A stretch of DNA of 64,000 nucleotides from DAOUJW01 sp965218945 (GCA_965218945.1 OZ244718.1:1488001-1552000); one strand, 5' to 3'; positions 1 to 8,152 are shown, counted from the stretch's first letter. The notes: generated from the sequence alone by a model not told the origin. Program-made: numbers and translations.

Positions 1-219
1 GGTGGACTAATCGCCAGCGGGCTATCCCCGGATGGCAGCCTGGTGGAGATATCCGAGATTGTGGGGCATCCCTTCATGGTGGGTGTCCAGTTTCACCCGG
101 AGTTTCTGTCCAGGCCGAACCGGGCGCATCCCCTCTTCAGGGAGTTCGTCGGCACGGCCAAGAGCACTATCAGAGAGGGCGGTCAGCATCCACTTCCCCT
201 CTACTCAAGAGAGCAATGA
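1..219 (+). CDS. pyrG: CTP synthase, C-terminal end (partial)
   Basis: This is the last 72 codons of a gene entering from the left edge, read in frame 1 and ending in TGA. It matches the end of the glutamine amidotransferase domain of CTP synthase, which makes CTP from UTP, ATP and glutamine in the cytoplasm. The class I amidotransferase His and Glu are visible in VGVQFHPEFLSRP (residues 28-40 of the fragment), preceded by a SGLSPDG stretch and followed by HPLFREFV, all typical of PyrG. The active cysteine and synthetase domain lie outside the window. The C-terminus ends about 23 residues after HPLFREFV, a normal length. Confidence 0.9.
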   Translation, partial: GGLIASGLSPDGSLVEISEIVGHPFMVGVQFHPEFLSRPNRAHPLFREFVGTAKSTIREGGQHPLPLYSREQ

Positions 220-350
220 GCGCGAATCGACAGGCTTTCGATGAACGGTATCGCCCCGGTTGCGCCTGAGCATTGAAGGATATTGCAAAACGATTTGCGT
301 GTGTATGGACGAATACGCTACTGGTATGTTAATGTAAGGAGGCTCCCCTC

Positions 351-1010
351 ATGCTGATTTTCCTCGATACCGCCAACCTGGAAGAGATCGACCACGCCAA
401 CCGACTTGGTGTCCTGCGCGGCGTCACAACCAACCCATCCCTGGCTGCCAAAGAAGGCATAGACGACACCGCGACCTACCGGGAAGTGGTGCAAGAGATA
501 GCGGACATTGTTGACGGGCCCGTTTCCGCCGAGGTGATCAGCACCAACGTAGAGGGAATGGTTGCTGAAGGTATGGATATAGCAACCTGGGCGCCCAACG
601 TGGTTGTCAAGATACCCAGCACACTTGAGGGCTTGGAAGCCATCAGCATACTTTCAAAACAGGATATTAAAATAAACCAGACCCTGTGCTTCTCGGTGAA
701 CCAGGCGCTTCTGGGGGCTCTGGCCGGATCCAGCTTTGTAAGCCCCTTCGTTGGGAGGCTGGACGACGAAGGCCACGACGGGATGCAGCTGGTGCGGGAC
801 ATCGTGCAGATCTTCCAGGAGTACGATTTGGAGACCAAGGTGCTGGCCGCCAGCATACGACACCCCCTTCACTGCGTGATGGCGGCCGAGGCGGGGGCGG
901 ACATATCCACCATACCCTACAAGGTGCTGCTGCAGATGATGCACCATCCATTGACGGACGTGGGTGTGGAACGGTTCATTCAGGACTGGCAGAGAGCGGT
1001 CAAGGTATAG
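351..1010 (+). CDS. tal: Transaldolase / fructose-6-phosphate aldolase family protein
   Basis: A 219-residue protein of the short class I transaldolase family (TalC/FSA/MipB), which moves a dihydroxyacetone unit between sugar phosphates in the non-oxidative pentose phosphate pathway. The sequence shows FLDTAN at residues 4-9, GVTTNPS at 24-30, the Schiff-base lysine in VVVKIPST (Lys87), NQTLCFS, and the C-terminal ADISTIPYKVL block. The length is the one usual for the short family. A strong ribosome site (AAGGAGG) lies 8 bases before the ATG. Family membership cannot separate true transaldolase from fructose-6-phosphate aldolase; transaldolase is the likelier role in a genome-wide context. 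Confidence 0.9.
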   Translation: MLIFLDTANLEEIDHANRLGVLRGVTTNPSLAAKEGIDDTATYREVVQEIADIVDGPVSAEVISTNVEGMVAEGMDIATWAPNVVVKIPSTLEGLEAISILSKQDIKINQTLCFSVNQALLGALAGSSFVSPFVGRLDDEGHDGMQLVRDIVQIFQEYDLETKVLAASIRHPLHCVMAAEAGADISTIPYKVLLQMMHHPLTDVGVERFIQDWQRAVKV

Positions 1011-1117
1011 GGTTGGCCTTCCACCGGCAAAGGCGTTTTCCCTGTACACATCATCGATTCCACGAATTATGCGGGGCTACCCCTGTACACTCAAGCCGAA
1101 ACAAGAACAGAGCTTTG

Positions 1118-1146
1118 AAATGCCCCTCAACGGGGAAATAGCATTT
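1118..1146 (+). promoter_or_regulatory. Possible hairpin in the rho leader
   Basis: AAATG and CCCC pair with GGGG and CATTT across two small loops, and the structure ends just before the GGGAG ribosome site of rho. Rho is autoregulated in the few bacteria studied, so a leader structure is plausible, but the stem is short and interrupted. No function is shown. Confidence 0.25.
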
Positions 1147-1157
1147 GGGAGAACGTT

Positions 1158-2423
1158 ATGAACTTAGTTGAACTGGACGGAAAGACAAAGCAGGAACTTC
1201 TAACCATGGCCCAGGATATGGGCGTCGAGAACGGCCTCGCCTCCCTTCCAAGGGGGGAGATCGTTTTCCGAATGATGCAGTCCTACGCAGAGGAGCAGGG
1301 CTACATCCTGGCCTCCGGCATCCTGGAGATAATCAACGATGGCTACGGTTTCCTCCGCCAGCCCAACCTAAGACCCAGCGCCAATGACGTGTACGTCTCC
1401 CAATCACAAATACGGCGCTTCGCCCTGAGAACGGGTGACCAGGTGATGGGCCAGGTACGGCCTCCCAAGGACAGCGAGAAGTACTACGGCCTGGTGAGAG
1501 TTGAGGGCGTCAATGGCATGGACGCCGACGCTGCGCGAAACCGGCCCCACTTCGAGAACCTGACGCCCATCTTCCCCGACGTACAGATAACGCTGGAGAC
1601 CACCAAGGATAACCTCTCCACTCGTCTTATGGACCTCCTGGCCCCCATAGGTCGAGGACAGCGCGGCCTGATCGTCTCCCCTCCCAAGGCCGGCAAGACC
1701 ACTCTGCTCAAGCACATAGCCCAAGGCATAACCGCCAACGACCCAGACATTAACCTGATGGTTGCGCTCATTGGGGAACGACCGGAAGAGGTTACGGACG
1801 TCAAGCGCTCCGTAGACGGTGAGGTCTTCGGCTCCACATTCGACGATCCGGTCGAGGACCACTGCCGCGTGGCTGAACTGGCCCTCGACCGCGCCAAGCG
1901 TATGGTGGAATCCGGAAAGCACGTAGCAATTCTGCTGGACAGCATTACGAGGCTCACCAGGGCCTACAACCTGGCGCTGCCAAGCAGCGGCCGGACCCTC
2001 TCCGGCGGAATCGATCCGGTTGCTCTCTACCCCCCCAAGAGGTTCTTCGGAGCTGCCCGCAACACCGAGGAGGGAGGCAGCCTCACCATAATGGCCGCCT
2101 GCCTCATAGACACCGGCAGTCGTATGGATGAGGTCATCTACGAGGAGTTCAAGGGTACCGGCAACATGGAGATACACTTGGAAAGGAAGCTGGCCGACCG
2201 CCGCGTCTTCCCGGCTATAGACATCCCGCGCAGCGGCACGCGGCGTGAGGAGCTTATGCTGGACCAGGAAACGCTGAGGCAGGTGTGGCTGCTCCGCCGC
2301 ATGGTGTCCATGATTACATCCGGTTCAATGGAGTCCACGGAGGCTACGGAGAAGGTGCTGGAGCGGCTCTCCAGGACCAAGACCAACAAGGAGTTCCTCA
2401 CCACCCTAACCAAGGATATGTAG
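1158..2423 (+). CDS. rho: Transcription termination factor Rho
   Basis: A 421-residue hexameric RNA-dependent ATPase that ends transcription and releases RNA polymerase. In order it has an N-terminal Rho_N helical domain (about residues 1-45), a cold-shock-like RNA-binding domain (about 50-115, ILEIINDGYGFLR to GLVRVEG), and a RecA-like ATPase with the P-loop PPKAGKTT at 175-182, a Walker B ILLDSITRLTRAYN, and the Q/R-loop region SSGRTLSGGIDP and PKRFFGAARN. It ends in the usual SRTKTNKEFL stretch. The length is normal and there is no large N-terminal insertion such as actinobacterial Rho often has. A GGGAG ribosome site precedes the ATG. It follows the transaldolase by 147 bases on the same strand. 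Confidence 0.97.
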   Translation: MNLVELDGKTKQELLTMAQDMGVENGLASLPRGEIVFRMMQSYAEEQGYILASGILEIINDGYGFLRQPNLRPSANDVYVSQSQIRRFALRTGDQVMGQVRPPKDSEKYYGLVRVEGVNGMDADAARNRPHFENLTPIFPDVQITLETTKDNLSTRLMDLLAPIGRGQRGLIVSPPKAGKTTLLKHIAQGITANDPDINLMVALIGERPEEVTDVKRSVDGEVFGSTFDDPVEDHCRVAELALDRAKRMVESGKHVAILLDSITRLTRAYNLALPSSGRTLSGGIDPVALYPPKRFFGAARNTEEGGSLTIMAACLIDTGSRMDEVIYEEFKGTGNMEIHLERKLADRRVFPAIDIPRSGTRREELMLDQETLRQVWLLRRMVSMITSGSMESTEATEKVLERLSRTKTNKEFLTTLTKDM

Positions 2424-3010
2424 ACCACCTCCCGCCTCCCCACAGCGCAGGCAATCTCTGCTAAGACCGCTCTCCTCTATTTACAAGCGCCATTTACTGC
2501 CGAACCTCTTCAGCGTCCATCACCCGCTCCGAGCTTCTTGGTGCAGCTAGACTCCAAACCCTGCTGAGTCCCCGTCTACCGCCGGACACGCCGGCAGGCG
2601 TCACTATCTTCAACAGCCCGGCTGGCCGTGGTTGCCGCAGCACAGGCTTAGCGTTCTAGCCTTGCGCAACATATTTTTGACCCAGAGAGCAGACGCAGTA
2701 TGCAACGGAAGGCCACTCCAGCGCATGTTCCTGAGTAATCCCTGGGCTCTATTGTAGAAGCCTCTCAAAAGAACAACCTCGACCCTGAACTCTAGCAGCG
2801 TCCAGATGCAGTTCGCGACGAGAGGTGGACGCTTCAGACTCGCGTCCATTGTACAGCACTCGGCTTCTGGCGCAAGCGTCGTTCCGCGTCCGTTCCCGTA
2901 CGCGGCACCTCGATTGCGCTTGACCTCCGTCCGTATCTTGTCGTCACCTTGGGACTGTGATTCACAACCCCACTGCTGATCCCAAAACCCCGGTCTTGAT
3001 TCAAAACCCC
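2424..3010. other. Intergenic stretch after rho
   Basis: No convincing gene of normal size is seen in this 590-base gap. A 218-residue minus-strand reading frame runs through it, but only its last 38 codons look meaningful and are listed separately. The end of the gap carries the promoter of the HicAB pair. No tRNA-like fold or terminator with a clear T-run was found. Confidence 0.4.
2610..2726 (-). CDS. Possible short protein ending in a Cys-Cys-Gly-Asn-His-Gly-Gln-Pro-Gly-Cys tail
   Basis: A 38-codon frame with ATG preceded by an AGGAAC ribosome-like site. The C-terminus reads KARTLSLCCGNHGQPGC. From memory, very short proteins with a similar CCGN(H/Y)G(Q/E)PGC tail occur in Chloroflexota and Actinobacteria, but I cannot check this. 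The frame stays open upstream to 3266, so a longer product is possible, although the upstream part looks like random coding. Three cysteines and no membrane span suggest metal binding, which is inference only. Confidence 0.35.
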   Translation of the reverse strand: MRWSGLPLHTASALWVKNMLRKARTLSLCCGNHGQPGC

Positions 3011-3039
3011 TTGACCAGCCCCTGCGCAGTGTGTATAAT
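3011..3039 (+). promoter_or_regulatory. Sigma-70-type promoter of the HicAB pair
   Basis: TTGACC at 3011-3016 and a consensus TATAAT at 3034-3039 are separated by exactly 17 bases. The expected start of transcription is near 3046. The -10 box lies inside the longest hicA reading frame, which has consequences for its start codon. Confidence 0.7.
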
Positions 3040-3240
3040 ATACTTATAGACAGCGGAGAGGTAATCAGGAGACTGGAGCGGGACGGGTGGGATCTCAACC
3101 GCGGGCGGGGCAACCACCACCAGTTTACCCACAGGGACAGGCCGGGACGGGTGACGGTCGTGCATCCTCTTGCTGACATACCGACTGGCACACTACGCAA
3201 CATCTTCCGGCAAGCCGGATGGGACTGGAGGGAACGATAA
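3031..3240 (+). CDS. hicA: HicA-type toxin (mRNA interferase)
   Basis: A small double-stranded-RNA-binding-fold protein of the HicA family, which cleaves mRNA until neutralised by HicB. The diagnostic core is present: VIRRLERDGW, then RGRGNHHQFTHRDRPG with the catalytic His in GNHH, VTVVHP, and the C-terminal IPTGTLRNIFRQAGW. The longest frame opens with GTG at 3031, but this codon sits between the -35 and -10 boxes of the promoter and could not be on a message started near 3046. The residue that aligns with the usual HicA Met is an ATA codon at 3046. The true start is therefore unclear: a non-canonical leaderless start, an upstream transcript, or a damaged start. The stop overlaps the hicB start by one base. 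Confidence 0.8.
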   Translation: MYNILIDSGEVIRRLERDGWDLNRGRGNHHQFTHRDRPGRVTVVHPLADIPTGTLRNIFRQAGWDWRER

Positions 3241-3647
3241 TGCGATTCGCAATTGTGATACACCACGAAAATGGAAGTAGCTACGGGGTCTCGGTTCCGG
3301 ACCTGCCCGGGTGCTTCTCAGGAGGCCAGACGCCTGAGGAGGCTTTTGTCGGCGCTCGTGAGGCCATACTACTACACCTGGAGGGTATGGTGTCCGACGG
3401 GGAACCCCTGCCCGAGCCTCAGCCTCTTGAGGAGCATCTGGGCAACGAGCACTATCGAGATGGTATCTGGGGACTGGTGGACGTGGACGTGGCCGACCTT
3501 CCCGACAAGGCCGTGCGTGTCAACATCACGGTGCCGGCCAGGGTGCTTGCCACAATCGACCAGTGGGCCAAGCGGGAGAGCGAGACCCGGTCCGGCTTTT
3601 TGACCTTAGCCGCGCTGGAGCGTATCAGAGCCAAGTCATCGCACTAG
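3240..3647 (+). CDS. hicB: HicB-type antitoxin
   Basis: A 135-residue antitoxin partner of the preceding HicA. Residues 1-70 form the degenerate RNase H-like HicB fold (MRFAIVIHHENG, SYGVSVPDLPGCFSGG, EEAFVGAREAILLHLEGM). The C-terminus (VRVNITVPARVLATIDQWA to LAALERI) is a ribbon-helix-helix type DNA-binding domain, so the complex probably represses its own promoter. The ATG shares one base with the hicA stop (TAATG) and has a GGAGGG site upstream, which points to translational coupling. A longer frame begins at 3219 but lies inside hicA and is not preferred. Confidence 0.88.
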   Translation: MRFAIVIHHENGSSYGVSVPDLPGCFSGGQTPEEAFVGAREAILLHLEGMVSDGEPLPEPQPLEEHLGNEHYRDGIWGLVDVDVADLPDKAVRVNITVPARVLATIDQWAKRESETRSGFLTLAALERIRAKSSH

Positions 3648-3797
3648 CCCTGGCCCACACCCCAAGGGATTTCGGATCAAGAATCGACCCCTGATCCAAA
3701 TCCACTGCGGACAGGGCTTTTTGAGCCACAACCGTCGCCTTGGTGACAAGTTCAGGTCAGAAGAGCCATAATAGCGAGAGCCGAACGGAGAGAGAGT

Positions 3798-4592
3798 ATG
3801 GCAGGCAGAAAGTCGCCCGGAAAGCGCCTGGACCAGACCATGATAGACCACGGGCTTACCGACAGCCTGGAAAGGGCGCGCGCCCTGATCATGGCTGGTC
3901 AGGTGAAGATGGACGGTCGGACGGCTACCGCTCCCGGCGCGAGGGTGTCGCCGGAGTGCGCCTTACACCTGGACCCGGGCCCCGAGTACATTGGCCGCGG
4001 CGGCATCAAGCTCGCGGCTGCCCTGGACCAGTTCCGGTTGAACGTGGACGGGGCCATAGCCCTGGACGTAGGCGCGTCCACCGGAGGCTTTACTGACTGT
4101 CTATTACAGCATGGCGCAGCTCGGGTCTACGCGCTGGACGTCGGATACGGACAGCTGGACTATCGCCTTCGCCAGGACTCCAGGGTGACGGTTATGGAGC
4201 GGGTAAACGCCCGCTATCCCTTTCCCCTGCCGGAGACGGTTGACCTGATTACTGTCGACGTGTCCTTCATATCAGTGACTAAACCCCTGCCGTCTTTGAC
4301 TGAACATCTGAAGGAGAACGGGCGTATTCTCCTGCTGGTAAAGCCGCAGTTTGAGGCGCGCCGGAACGAGGTTGGACGGGGCGGCGTCATCAGAGATTCC
4401 AGGATACACGCCCGGGTGCTGGCCAGAACAATAGCCTGGGCCGTAGGCAGCGGATACCGCATCAGAGGACTTACCTCTTCCCCGATTACGGGAAGCCGGG
4501 GCAACCGCGAATTCTTCGTTTTGCTTAGTCCTCCCAATCGAGAGCGACTGTCGTCTCAAGAGTTCTCCACGGAAAATCCCCGCAATGGCTGA
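3798..4592 (+). CDS. tlyA: TlyA-family rRNA 2'-O-methyltransferase (S4-FtsJ)
   Basis: A 264-residue protein joining an N-terminal S4 RNA-binding domain (about residues 9-68, RLDQTMIDHGLTDSLERA) to an FtsJ-like Rossmann methyltransferase. The SAM-binding motif is LDVGASTGGFTDCLL, followed by ALDVGYGQLDYRLR and DLITVDVSFIS, and the KPQFEA block. Family members methylate ribosomal RNA at cytidine 2'-OH, although they were first called haemolysins. A GGAGAGAG ribosome site precedes the ATG. The 3' end overlaps mgtE by 8 bases, so the two are co-transcribed. Confidence 0.9.
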   Translation: MAGRKSPGKRLDQTMIDHGLTDSLERARALIMAGQVKMDGRTATAPGARVSPECALHLDPGPEYIGRGGIKLAAALDQFRLNVDGAIALDVGASTGGFTDCLLQHGAARVYALDVGYGQLDYRLRQDSRVTVMERVNARYPFPLPETVDLITVDVSFISVTKPLPSLTEHLKENGRILLLVKPQFEARRNEVGRGGVIRDSRIHARVLARTIAWAVGSGYRIRGLTSSPITGSRGNREFFVLLSPPNRERLSSQEFSTENPRNG

Positions 4593-5955
4593 AGACCAGC
4601 ATACCGGTGCGGAGCCGCCTTCCGTAGAGGAGAGGACACGTGAAGAGGTGGACCGCGTCTTGAGGCTGCTGGAGGACGGTGACAGGGTCGAGGCCGTAGC
4701 AATGCTGAAGGAGCTGCATCCCGTCGACCAGGGCGAGGTGCTGCTGGAGCTGGACCAGGCAGTACTGACCGAGCTTTCGGTGGAGGAGATCGTCCAGATC
4801 CTGGAGCGTTTGGACCCGGACGAGTCCTCTGAGATAGCTGCCGGCATCGATTCCAGGGCGCTTGCCGGCATCCTTGACCGGACCCGCTCGGACATGGCCG
4901 CGGACATCCTGAGACATCTTCCCGCCGACCGGGGCCGAGAGACCTTGGCCGCTATGACAGAGGCCGACGAGATAGCTCCTCTGCTGGGTTACTCGGACGA
5001 GACCGCCGGCGGTTTGATGGTCCTGGATTATCCGGTGGTGTCCGACTACATGACGGCGGGCATTGCCCTGGATGTCCTGCGCCTGCTGGGACGCAGGGCC
5101 GAGGAGTTCGGCGCAATCTTCGTGGTGGACGCTGAGGGTGGGCTGTTGGGTTACATAACAGTCACTCGACTGGCCCTCTCCCCTATCGATGTCGCTGTCA
5201 GGGACATAATGCGTCCTGAAATTGTCTCCGTGCCGGTTGAGACCGACCAGGAGGAGTGTGCCCGCCTGATGGAGCGATACGACCTGAGGCATCTTCCGGT
5301 CGTGGACCCGGAGCACAAGCTTATCGGCATAATTCAGGTGGAGAACGTGGTGCACGTCATGGAGGAGGAGGCCACGGAGGACATGTTTCGTATGGCGGGA
5401 CTGGCCGGGGAGCGTGTGTTGTCGTCCCTGGGGAACTCGGTACGAAGCCGCCTGCCCTGGCTGACCACCAACCTGGGGACGGTGTTTCTGGCGGCCTTGG
5501 TCATCAACCTTTTCGAGTCTACAATCGCCAAGGTGGCTGTCCTGGCGGTTTTTCTTCCCGTGGTGGCCGGGCAAGGAGGCATAGCCGGAACTCAGACACT
5601 CACGCTGGTGGTGCGCAGCATGGCCCTGGGCGAGATCAGCAGGCACAGCGGCATCCGGCTCATAGGGCGAGAGCTTCTGCTGGCCCTGGTCCACGGCCTG
5701 CTGCTGGCGGCAGCGGTCGGGGTGGCCGCTTACTTCTGGAAAGGGTCCATCATGCTGGGGGTGATAGTGGGTGCGGCGATGCTGGGCAACATGTTGGTGG
5801 CGGGCCTGGCCGGAAGCAGCGTGCCTCTGCTGCTGAAGCGGTTCGGGATGGACCCGGCAGTGTCCTCCGCCGTTTTTGTGACCACCTTTACGGACGTGCT
5901 GGGGTTCCTGATATTCCTTGGTATGGCCGCGCTGCTTATTGAGCGCCTGGCCTGA
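4585..5955 (+). CDS. mgtE: MgtE-type magnesium transporter
   Basis: A 456-residue inner-membrane Mg2+ channel/transporter. The N-terminal superhelical domain spans about residues 25-130 with the repeated (D/E)Q(G/A) helical pattern; a pair of CBS domains follows (about 140-260, YMTAGIALDVL and DIMRPEIVSVPVE), and the C-terminal half has five hydrophobic spans, including the signature PVVAGQGGIAGTQTL. The cytoplasmic domains gate the pore in response to intracellular Mg2+. The start overlaps the tlyA stop. The length is normal and nothing is missing. Confidence 0.94.
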   Translation: MAEDQHTGAEPPSVEERTREEVDRVLRLLEDGDRVEAVAMLKELHPVDQGEVLLELDQAVLTELSVEEIVQILERLDPDESSEIAAGIDSRALAGILDRTRSDMAADILRHLPADRGRETLAAMTEADEIAPLLGYSDETAGGLMVLDYPVVSDYMTAGIALDVLRLLGRRAEEFGAIFVVDAEGGLLGYITVTRLALSPIDVAVRDIMRPEIVSVPVETDQEECARLMERYDLRHLPVVDPEHKLIGIIQVENVVHVMEEEATEDMFRMAGLAGERVLSSLGNSVRSRLPWLTTNLGTVFLAALVINLFESTIAKVAVLAVFLPVVAGQGGIAGTQTLTLVVRSMALGEISRHSGIRLIGRELLLALVHGLLLAAAVGVAAYFWKGSIMLGVIVGAAMLGNMLVAGLAGSSVPLLLKRFGMDPAVSSAVFVTTFTDVLGFLIFLGMAALLIERLA

Positions 5956-5999
5956 CAGGGTGAGCTCGCGCGGCTCCCGTTAGCCTTGCTGAGTCTTCG

Positions 6000-6425
6000 T
6001 CAGAGGGGGTTGCGCCAGCGGAGGCCGGGGAAGCGGCTGAAGTCGACATCGTTGGAGTGGAGTTCCGCCTGGTACTCCATAGCTATGGAGGCCAAATGCG
6101 TGTCCGTCACCAAGTCTGCGCCGACACCGGCCGCGACAAGGCTCCGCCGGAGGTGGGCAAGGTGATCTGATCCGGGGTTGATGGGCATGACGTGGGAAAA
6201 TCGGAACCACTCCTGAACATAGTCAATCGCTTCCGCCGGGGTCGCCGGATTGGTGACTACCCTGGGATGGGTCATCAGCCTGACAAAGCCCGTTGCCACA
6301 ACCCATGGAACCCCCACTCGCTCCGAGCCGTTGACCAGACCTTCCCACCAGCGCTTGGCAGCCTCGTGGTGAGGCGCTCCGTCGTAGTGGGCATAGACAA
6401 GCAGATTGAGGTCCGGGATTATCAA
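6000..6425 (-). CDS. vapC: VapC-type PIN-domain ribonuclease toxin
   Basis: A 141-residue PIN-domain protein. The acidic residues of the active site are visible: Asp5 in IIPDLNLLVYA, the Asp in ADLVTDTHLAS and the later SNDVDFSRFPGL. It is of the subtype that carries ATGFVRLMTHPRV. VapC proteins cut specific tRNAs or rRNA. The start is TTG, and the start overlaps the antitoxin stop by 4 bases (TTGA), so translation is coupled. It converges with mgtE, with a 44-base gap. Confidence 0.9.
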   Translation of the reverse strand: MIIPDLNLLVYAHYDGAPHHEAAKRWWEGLVNGSERVGVPWVVATGFVRLMTHPRVVTNPATPAEAIDYVQEWFRFSHVMPINPGSDHLAHLRRSLVAAGVGADLVTDTHLASIAMEYQAELHSNDVDFSRFPGLRWRNPL

Positions 6426-6691
6426 CTTGCGCCCGTCCCGTCCTTCCCGAGGAACTCCTCAGCGACCAGTTGGTCGTTGAGCTGGTTCAGTCTGAGCGGA
6501 TCTACGCCAGGGGCTAAGCCGCCGTGCCTGGGAACAACGCGGTATTCCGGCCGCGCGGCCTCCCCCGCCCTCGGCGACATGCCGCGCCTTAGGGTGTCGT
6601 TCACCACCTGCTTGAACGGCGTGTCTGTAAGCCGCGCCCGCTCCCGCAGGGCGTCTGCTACGTCATCATCCAGCGTCAGCGTAGTCCTCAT
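6422..6691 (-). CDS. vapB: VapB-type antitoxin (ribbon-helix-helix)
   Basis: An 89-residue antitoxin. MRTTLTLDDDVADALRERA at the N-terminus is the beta-strand and first helix of a ribbon-helix-helix DNA-binding domain, and the C-terminal tail, which would bind the toxin, is less ordered. The start at 6691 fits the domain; a longer frame to 6754 adds residues unlike the family. It is the first gene of the vapBC pair and probably represses its own promoter. Confidence 0.85.
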   Translation of the reverse strand: MRTTLTLDDDVADALRERARLTDTPFKQVVNDTLRRGMSPRAGEAARPEYRVVPRHGGLAPGVDPLRLNQLNDQLVAEEFLGKDGTGAS

Positions 6692-6790
6692 GCGAGCATC
6701 ATAGCAGCCTATACTTCTGATGTCAAGATGCCCCCAAGCATTTCCCAACCCCACAAGTCTGGATTTCGCAGTGTGAGTTTGCGCGGGTAG

Positions 6791-7129
6791 CTACGTCCGC
6801 GGCTGCCAGTTCAGCGCCTTCTCCAGGTTGGACAGGTACTCTGCGAAGGCGCGGCGTCCCGTAGGCGTCGCCTGAATCCAGGTGTGCGGCTTGGAGTCCT
6901 GGAACTCCTTGGTGATGGCTAGAAAGTCGGCGTCTTCCAGCTTTCGCAGATGGGTAGTTAGGTTCCCGCCTGTAAGGTCCAGCGTCTTCTGGATGAACCC
7001 GTAGGCGAGCCTGTCAGTTTCCGGCATAGAGACCAGCATAGTCATTATACGTAGGCGTGTGGACTGGTGGATGGTCTCATCCAGAACAATATCGTCGTCA
7101 GTCACAGGACGCCGCTCCTGCGTATCCAC
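6791..7129 (-). CDS. Winged-helix transcriptional regulator
   Basis: A 112-residue protein consisting almost wholly of a winged helix-turn-helix domain of the ArsR-like HTH_34 type (RLRIMTMLVSMPETDRLAYGFIQ, LTGGNLTTHLRKLEDADFL, PHTWIQATPTGRRAFAEYL). No metal-binding cysteines are present. It overlaps the upstream membrane-protein gene by 28 bases, so the two form an operon. Such pairs usually sense an unknown signal, and the regulator is likely to act on the palindromes at the operon promoter (7778-7798); this last point is inference. Confidence 0.8.
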   Translation of the reverse strand: MDTQERRPVTDDDIVLDETIHQSTRLRIMTMLVSMPETDRLAYGFIQKTLDLTGGNLTTHLRKLEDADFLAITKEFQDSKPHTWIQATPTGRRAFAEYLSNLEKALNWQPRT

Positions 7130-7734
7130 GCTGCGCTCAATGCGACTACGATCAGTATCGCAACTGCTGTCACCACAGGCGCGGCGTCGCCTGCGAGGTA
7201 GTCGGGAATATAGAACGCCGCCGCGATGCCTACGCCCACCGCCGCTATCACCGGTCGGAGCATTATTCCAAACAGGACGTGGCCCAGCGCCACTACGCCA
7301 ATGGCGACGTGGGGTATGCTGTCAGCGTCGTCCGCGTTCCACATTCCTGCCGCCGCCGGTATGAAGAAGGCCGCGGCCAGGACCGCAAGCCAGAAGAGGA
7401 ACACCCTGATGCCGGCGCCGCGCATGGCGTCGCCGGCCGCTTTCTCCCTGCCTGCGCGGTGTCCAATGATGGCGCTGCTCACCATCCCGGCCGTGGCCAG
7501 AACACCCCACACCGGTCCAGGGAACCACGGACGTTCAGCCGAGAACCCGGGCGCGAATGTCTCAATGGCGTACTGTGAGAAGTATCCCAACGAGGCTATT
7601 ACGCCCCAGAGGAGCAAGATAGTCGTTGTCCCGGCCAAGTACATGGAGCTCCGAGCCGTCTCCATAGTAGAGTGGATAGTGTGCCAACTCTCGTCTGGTG
7701 AGAGTGGCCTCTCTTCGCTGCTGGATCCTTGCAT
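7102..7734 (-). CDS. Multi-span membrane protein paired with a winged-helix regulator
   Basis: A 210-residue protein with a soluble N-terminal 30 residues and about six hydrophobic segments (TTTILLLWGVIASLGYFS, WGVLATAGMVSSAIIG, VFLFWLAVLAAAFFIPAAAG, IPHVAIGVVALGHVLFGIML, VIAAVGVGIAAAFYI, VVTAVAILIVVALSAAWI). I do not recognise a named family. The second ATG (7734) is chosen because an AAGGAGG site lies 6 bases upstream; the first ATG at 7755 has none. The downstream regulator gene overlaps its end, which suggests that the membrane protein and the regulator work on the same signal. Confidence 0.75.
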   Translation of the reverse strand: MQGSSSEERPLSPDESWHTIHSTMETARSSMYLAGTTTILLLWGVIASLGYFSQYAIETFAPGFSAERPWFPGPVWGVLATAGMVSSAIIGHRAGREKAAGDAMRGAGIRVFLFWLAVLAAAFFIPAAAGMWNADDADSIPHVAIGVVALGHVLFGIMLRPVIAAVGVGIAAAFYIPDYLAGDAAPVVTAVAILIVVALSAAWIRRSGVL

Positions 7735-7777
7735 CTTGCGCCTCCTTGCTGTCATCTGGCTTTAGCACCGCCATGCA

Positions 7778-7822
7778 GTTTGTAACACAAACTAGTTTAC
7801 AGCAGTTAAACGGACAATGCAA
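7778..7822 (-). promoter_or_regulatory. Promoter with overlapping palindromes, membrane protein/regulator operon
   Basis: On the minus strand TTGCAT (7817-7822) and TAAACT (7794-7799) are 17 bases apart. The 10-base palindrome AAACTAGTTT (7789-7798) covers the -10 box, and GTTTGT-N3-ACAAAC (7778-7792) covers the expected start of transcription. This is the layout of a repressor operator and the nearby winged-helix protein is the obvious candidate. Confidence 0.55.
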
Positions 7823-7990
7823 TACCTTTTAAGTGACTTCAGTCCGCGGCTCCTCCGGCTGAGGCTCGGCGCTTGTACGACTGATACAGAAGGTGGTAAA
7901 ACTATCGGGAGGCTGTGATGCTAATGTGACATATCCCGCACCGGAGCCCGACCGCAAACGGAACGCTAACGGACTGTCAGGAGGACAAAT

Positions 7991-8122
7991 ATGGCCAACA
8001 TTGTATATGTGCTTACCAATCCGGCAATGCCGGGGATTGTGAAGATTGGGGCGTCGTCCGTTTTGAATTCTCCGAGCATCCCTTATCCTCTTCGTTCATC
8101 TAATCCCTGCAAGTTCTCATAA
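7991..8122 (+). pseudogene. Truncated T5orf172/GIY-YIG-like gene
   Basis: An ATG with a strong AGGAGG site 6 bases upstream opens MANIVYVLTNPAMPGIVKIG, the exact N-terminal signature of T5orf172 (GIY-YIG-related) proteins, in which YVLTNP and VKIG hold the Tyr and Gly residues of the nuclease fold. The match stops after residue 20, and the frame ends 23 codons later in unrelated sequence. The intact family is normally over 100 residues, so this is a 5' remnant with its original expression signals. A 29-base repeat begins 2 bases after the stop. Confidence 0.7.
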
Positions 8123-8123
8123 C

Positions 8124-8152
8124 TTCAAAGGGCTTATTTTGTAGTGTCCGCT
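8124..8152 (+). repeat. Imperfect 29-base direct repeat, left copy
   Basis: TTCAAAGGGC, five variable bases, then TTGTAGTGTCCGCT. The second copy at 8416-8444 differs at 4 positions. The pair brackets a 263-base, visibly AT-richer insert holding one small reading frame. Confidence 0.6.

Noticed and set aside
2610..3266. The full 218-residue minus-strand frame
   Set aside because: It overlaps hicA and its upstream two-thirds have no protein-like features; only the last 38 codons are kept as a weak candidate.
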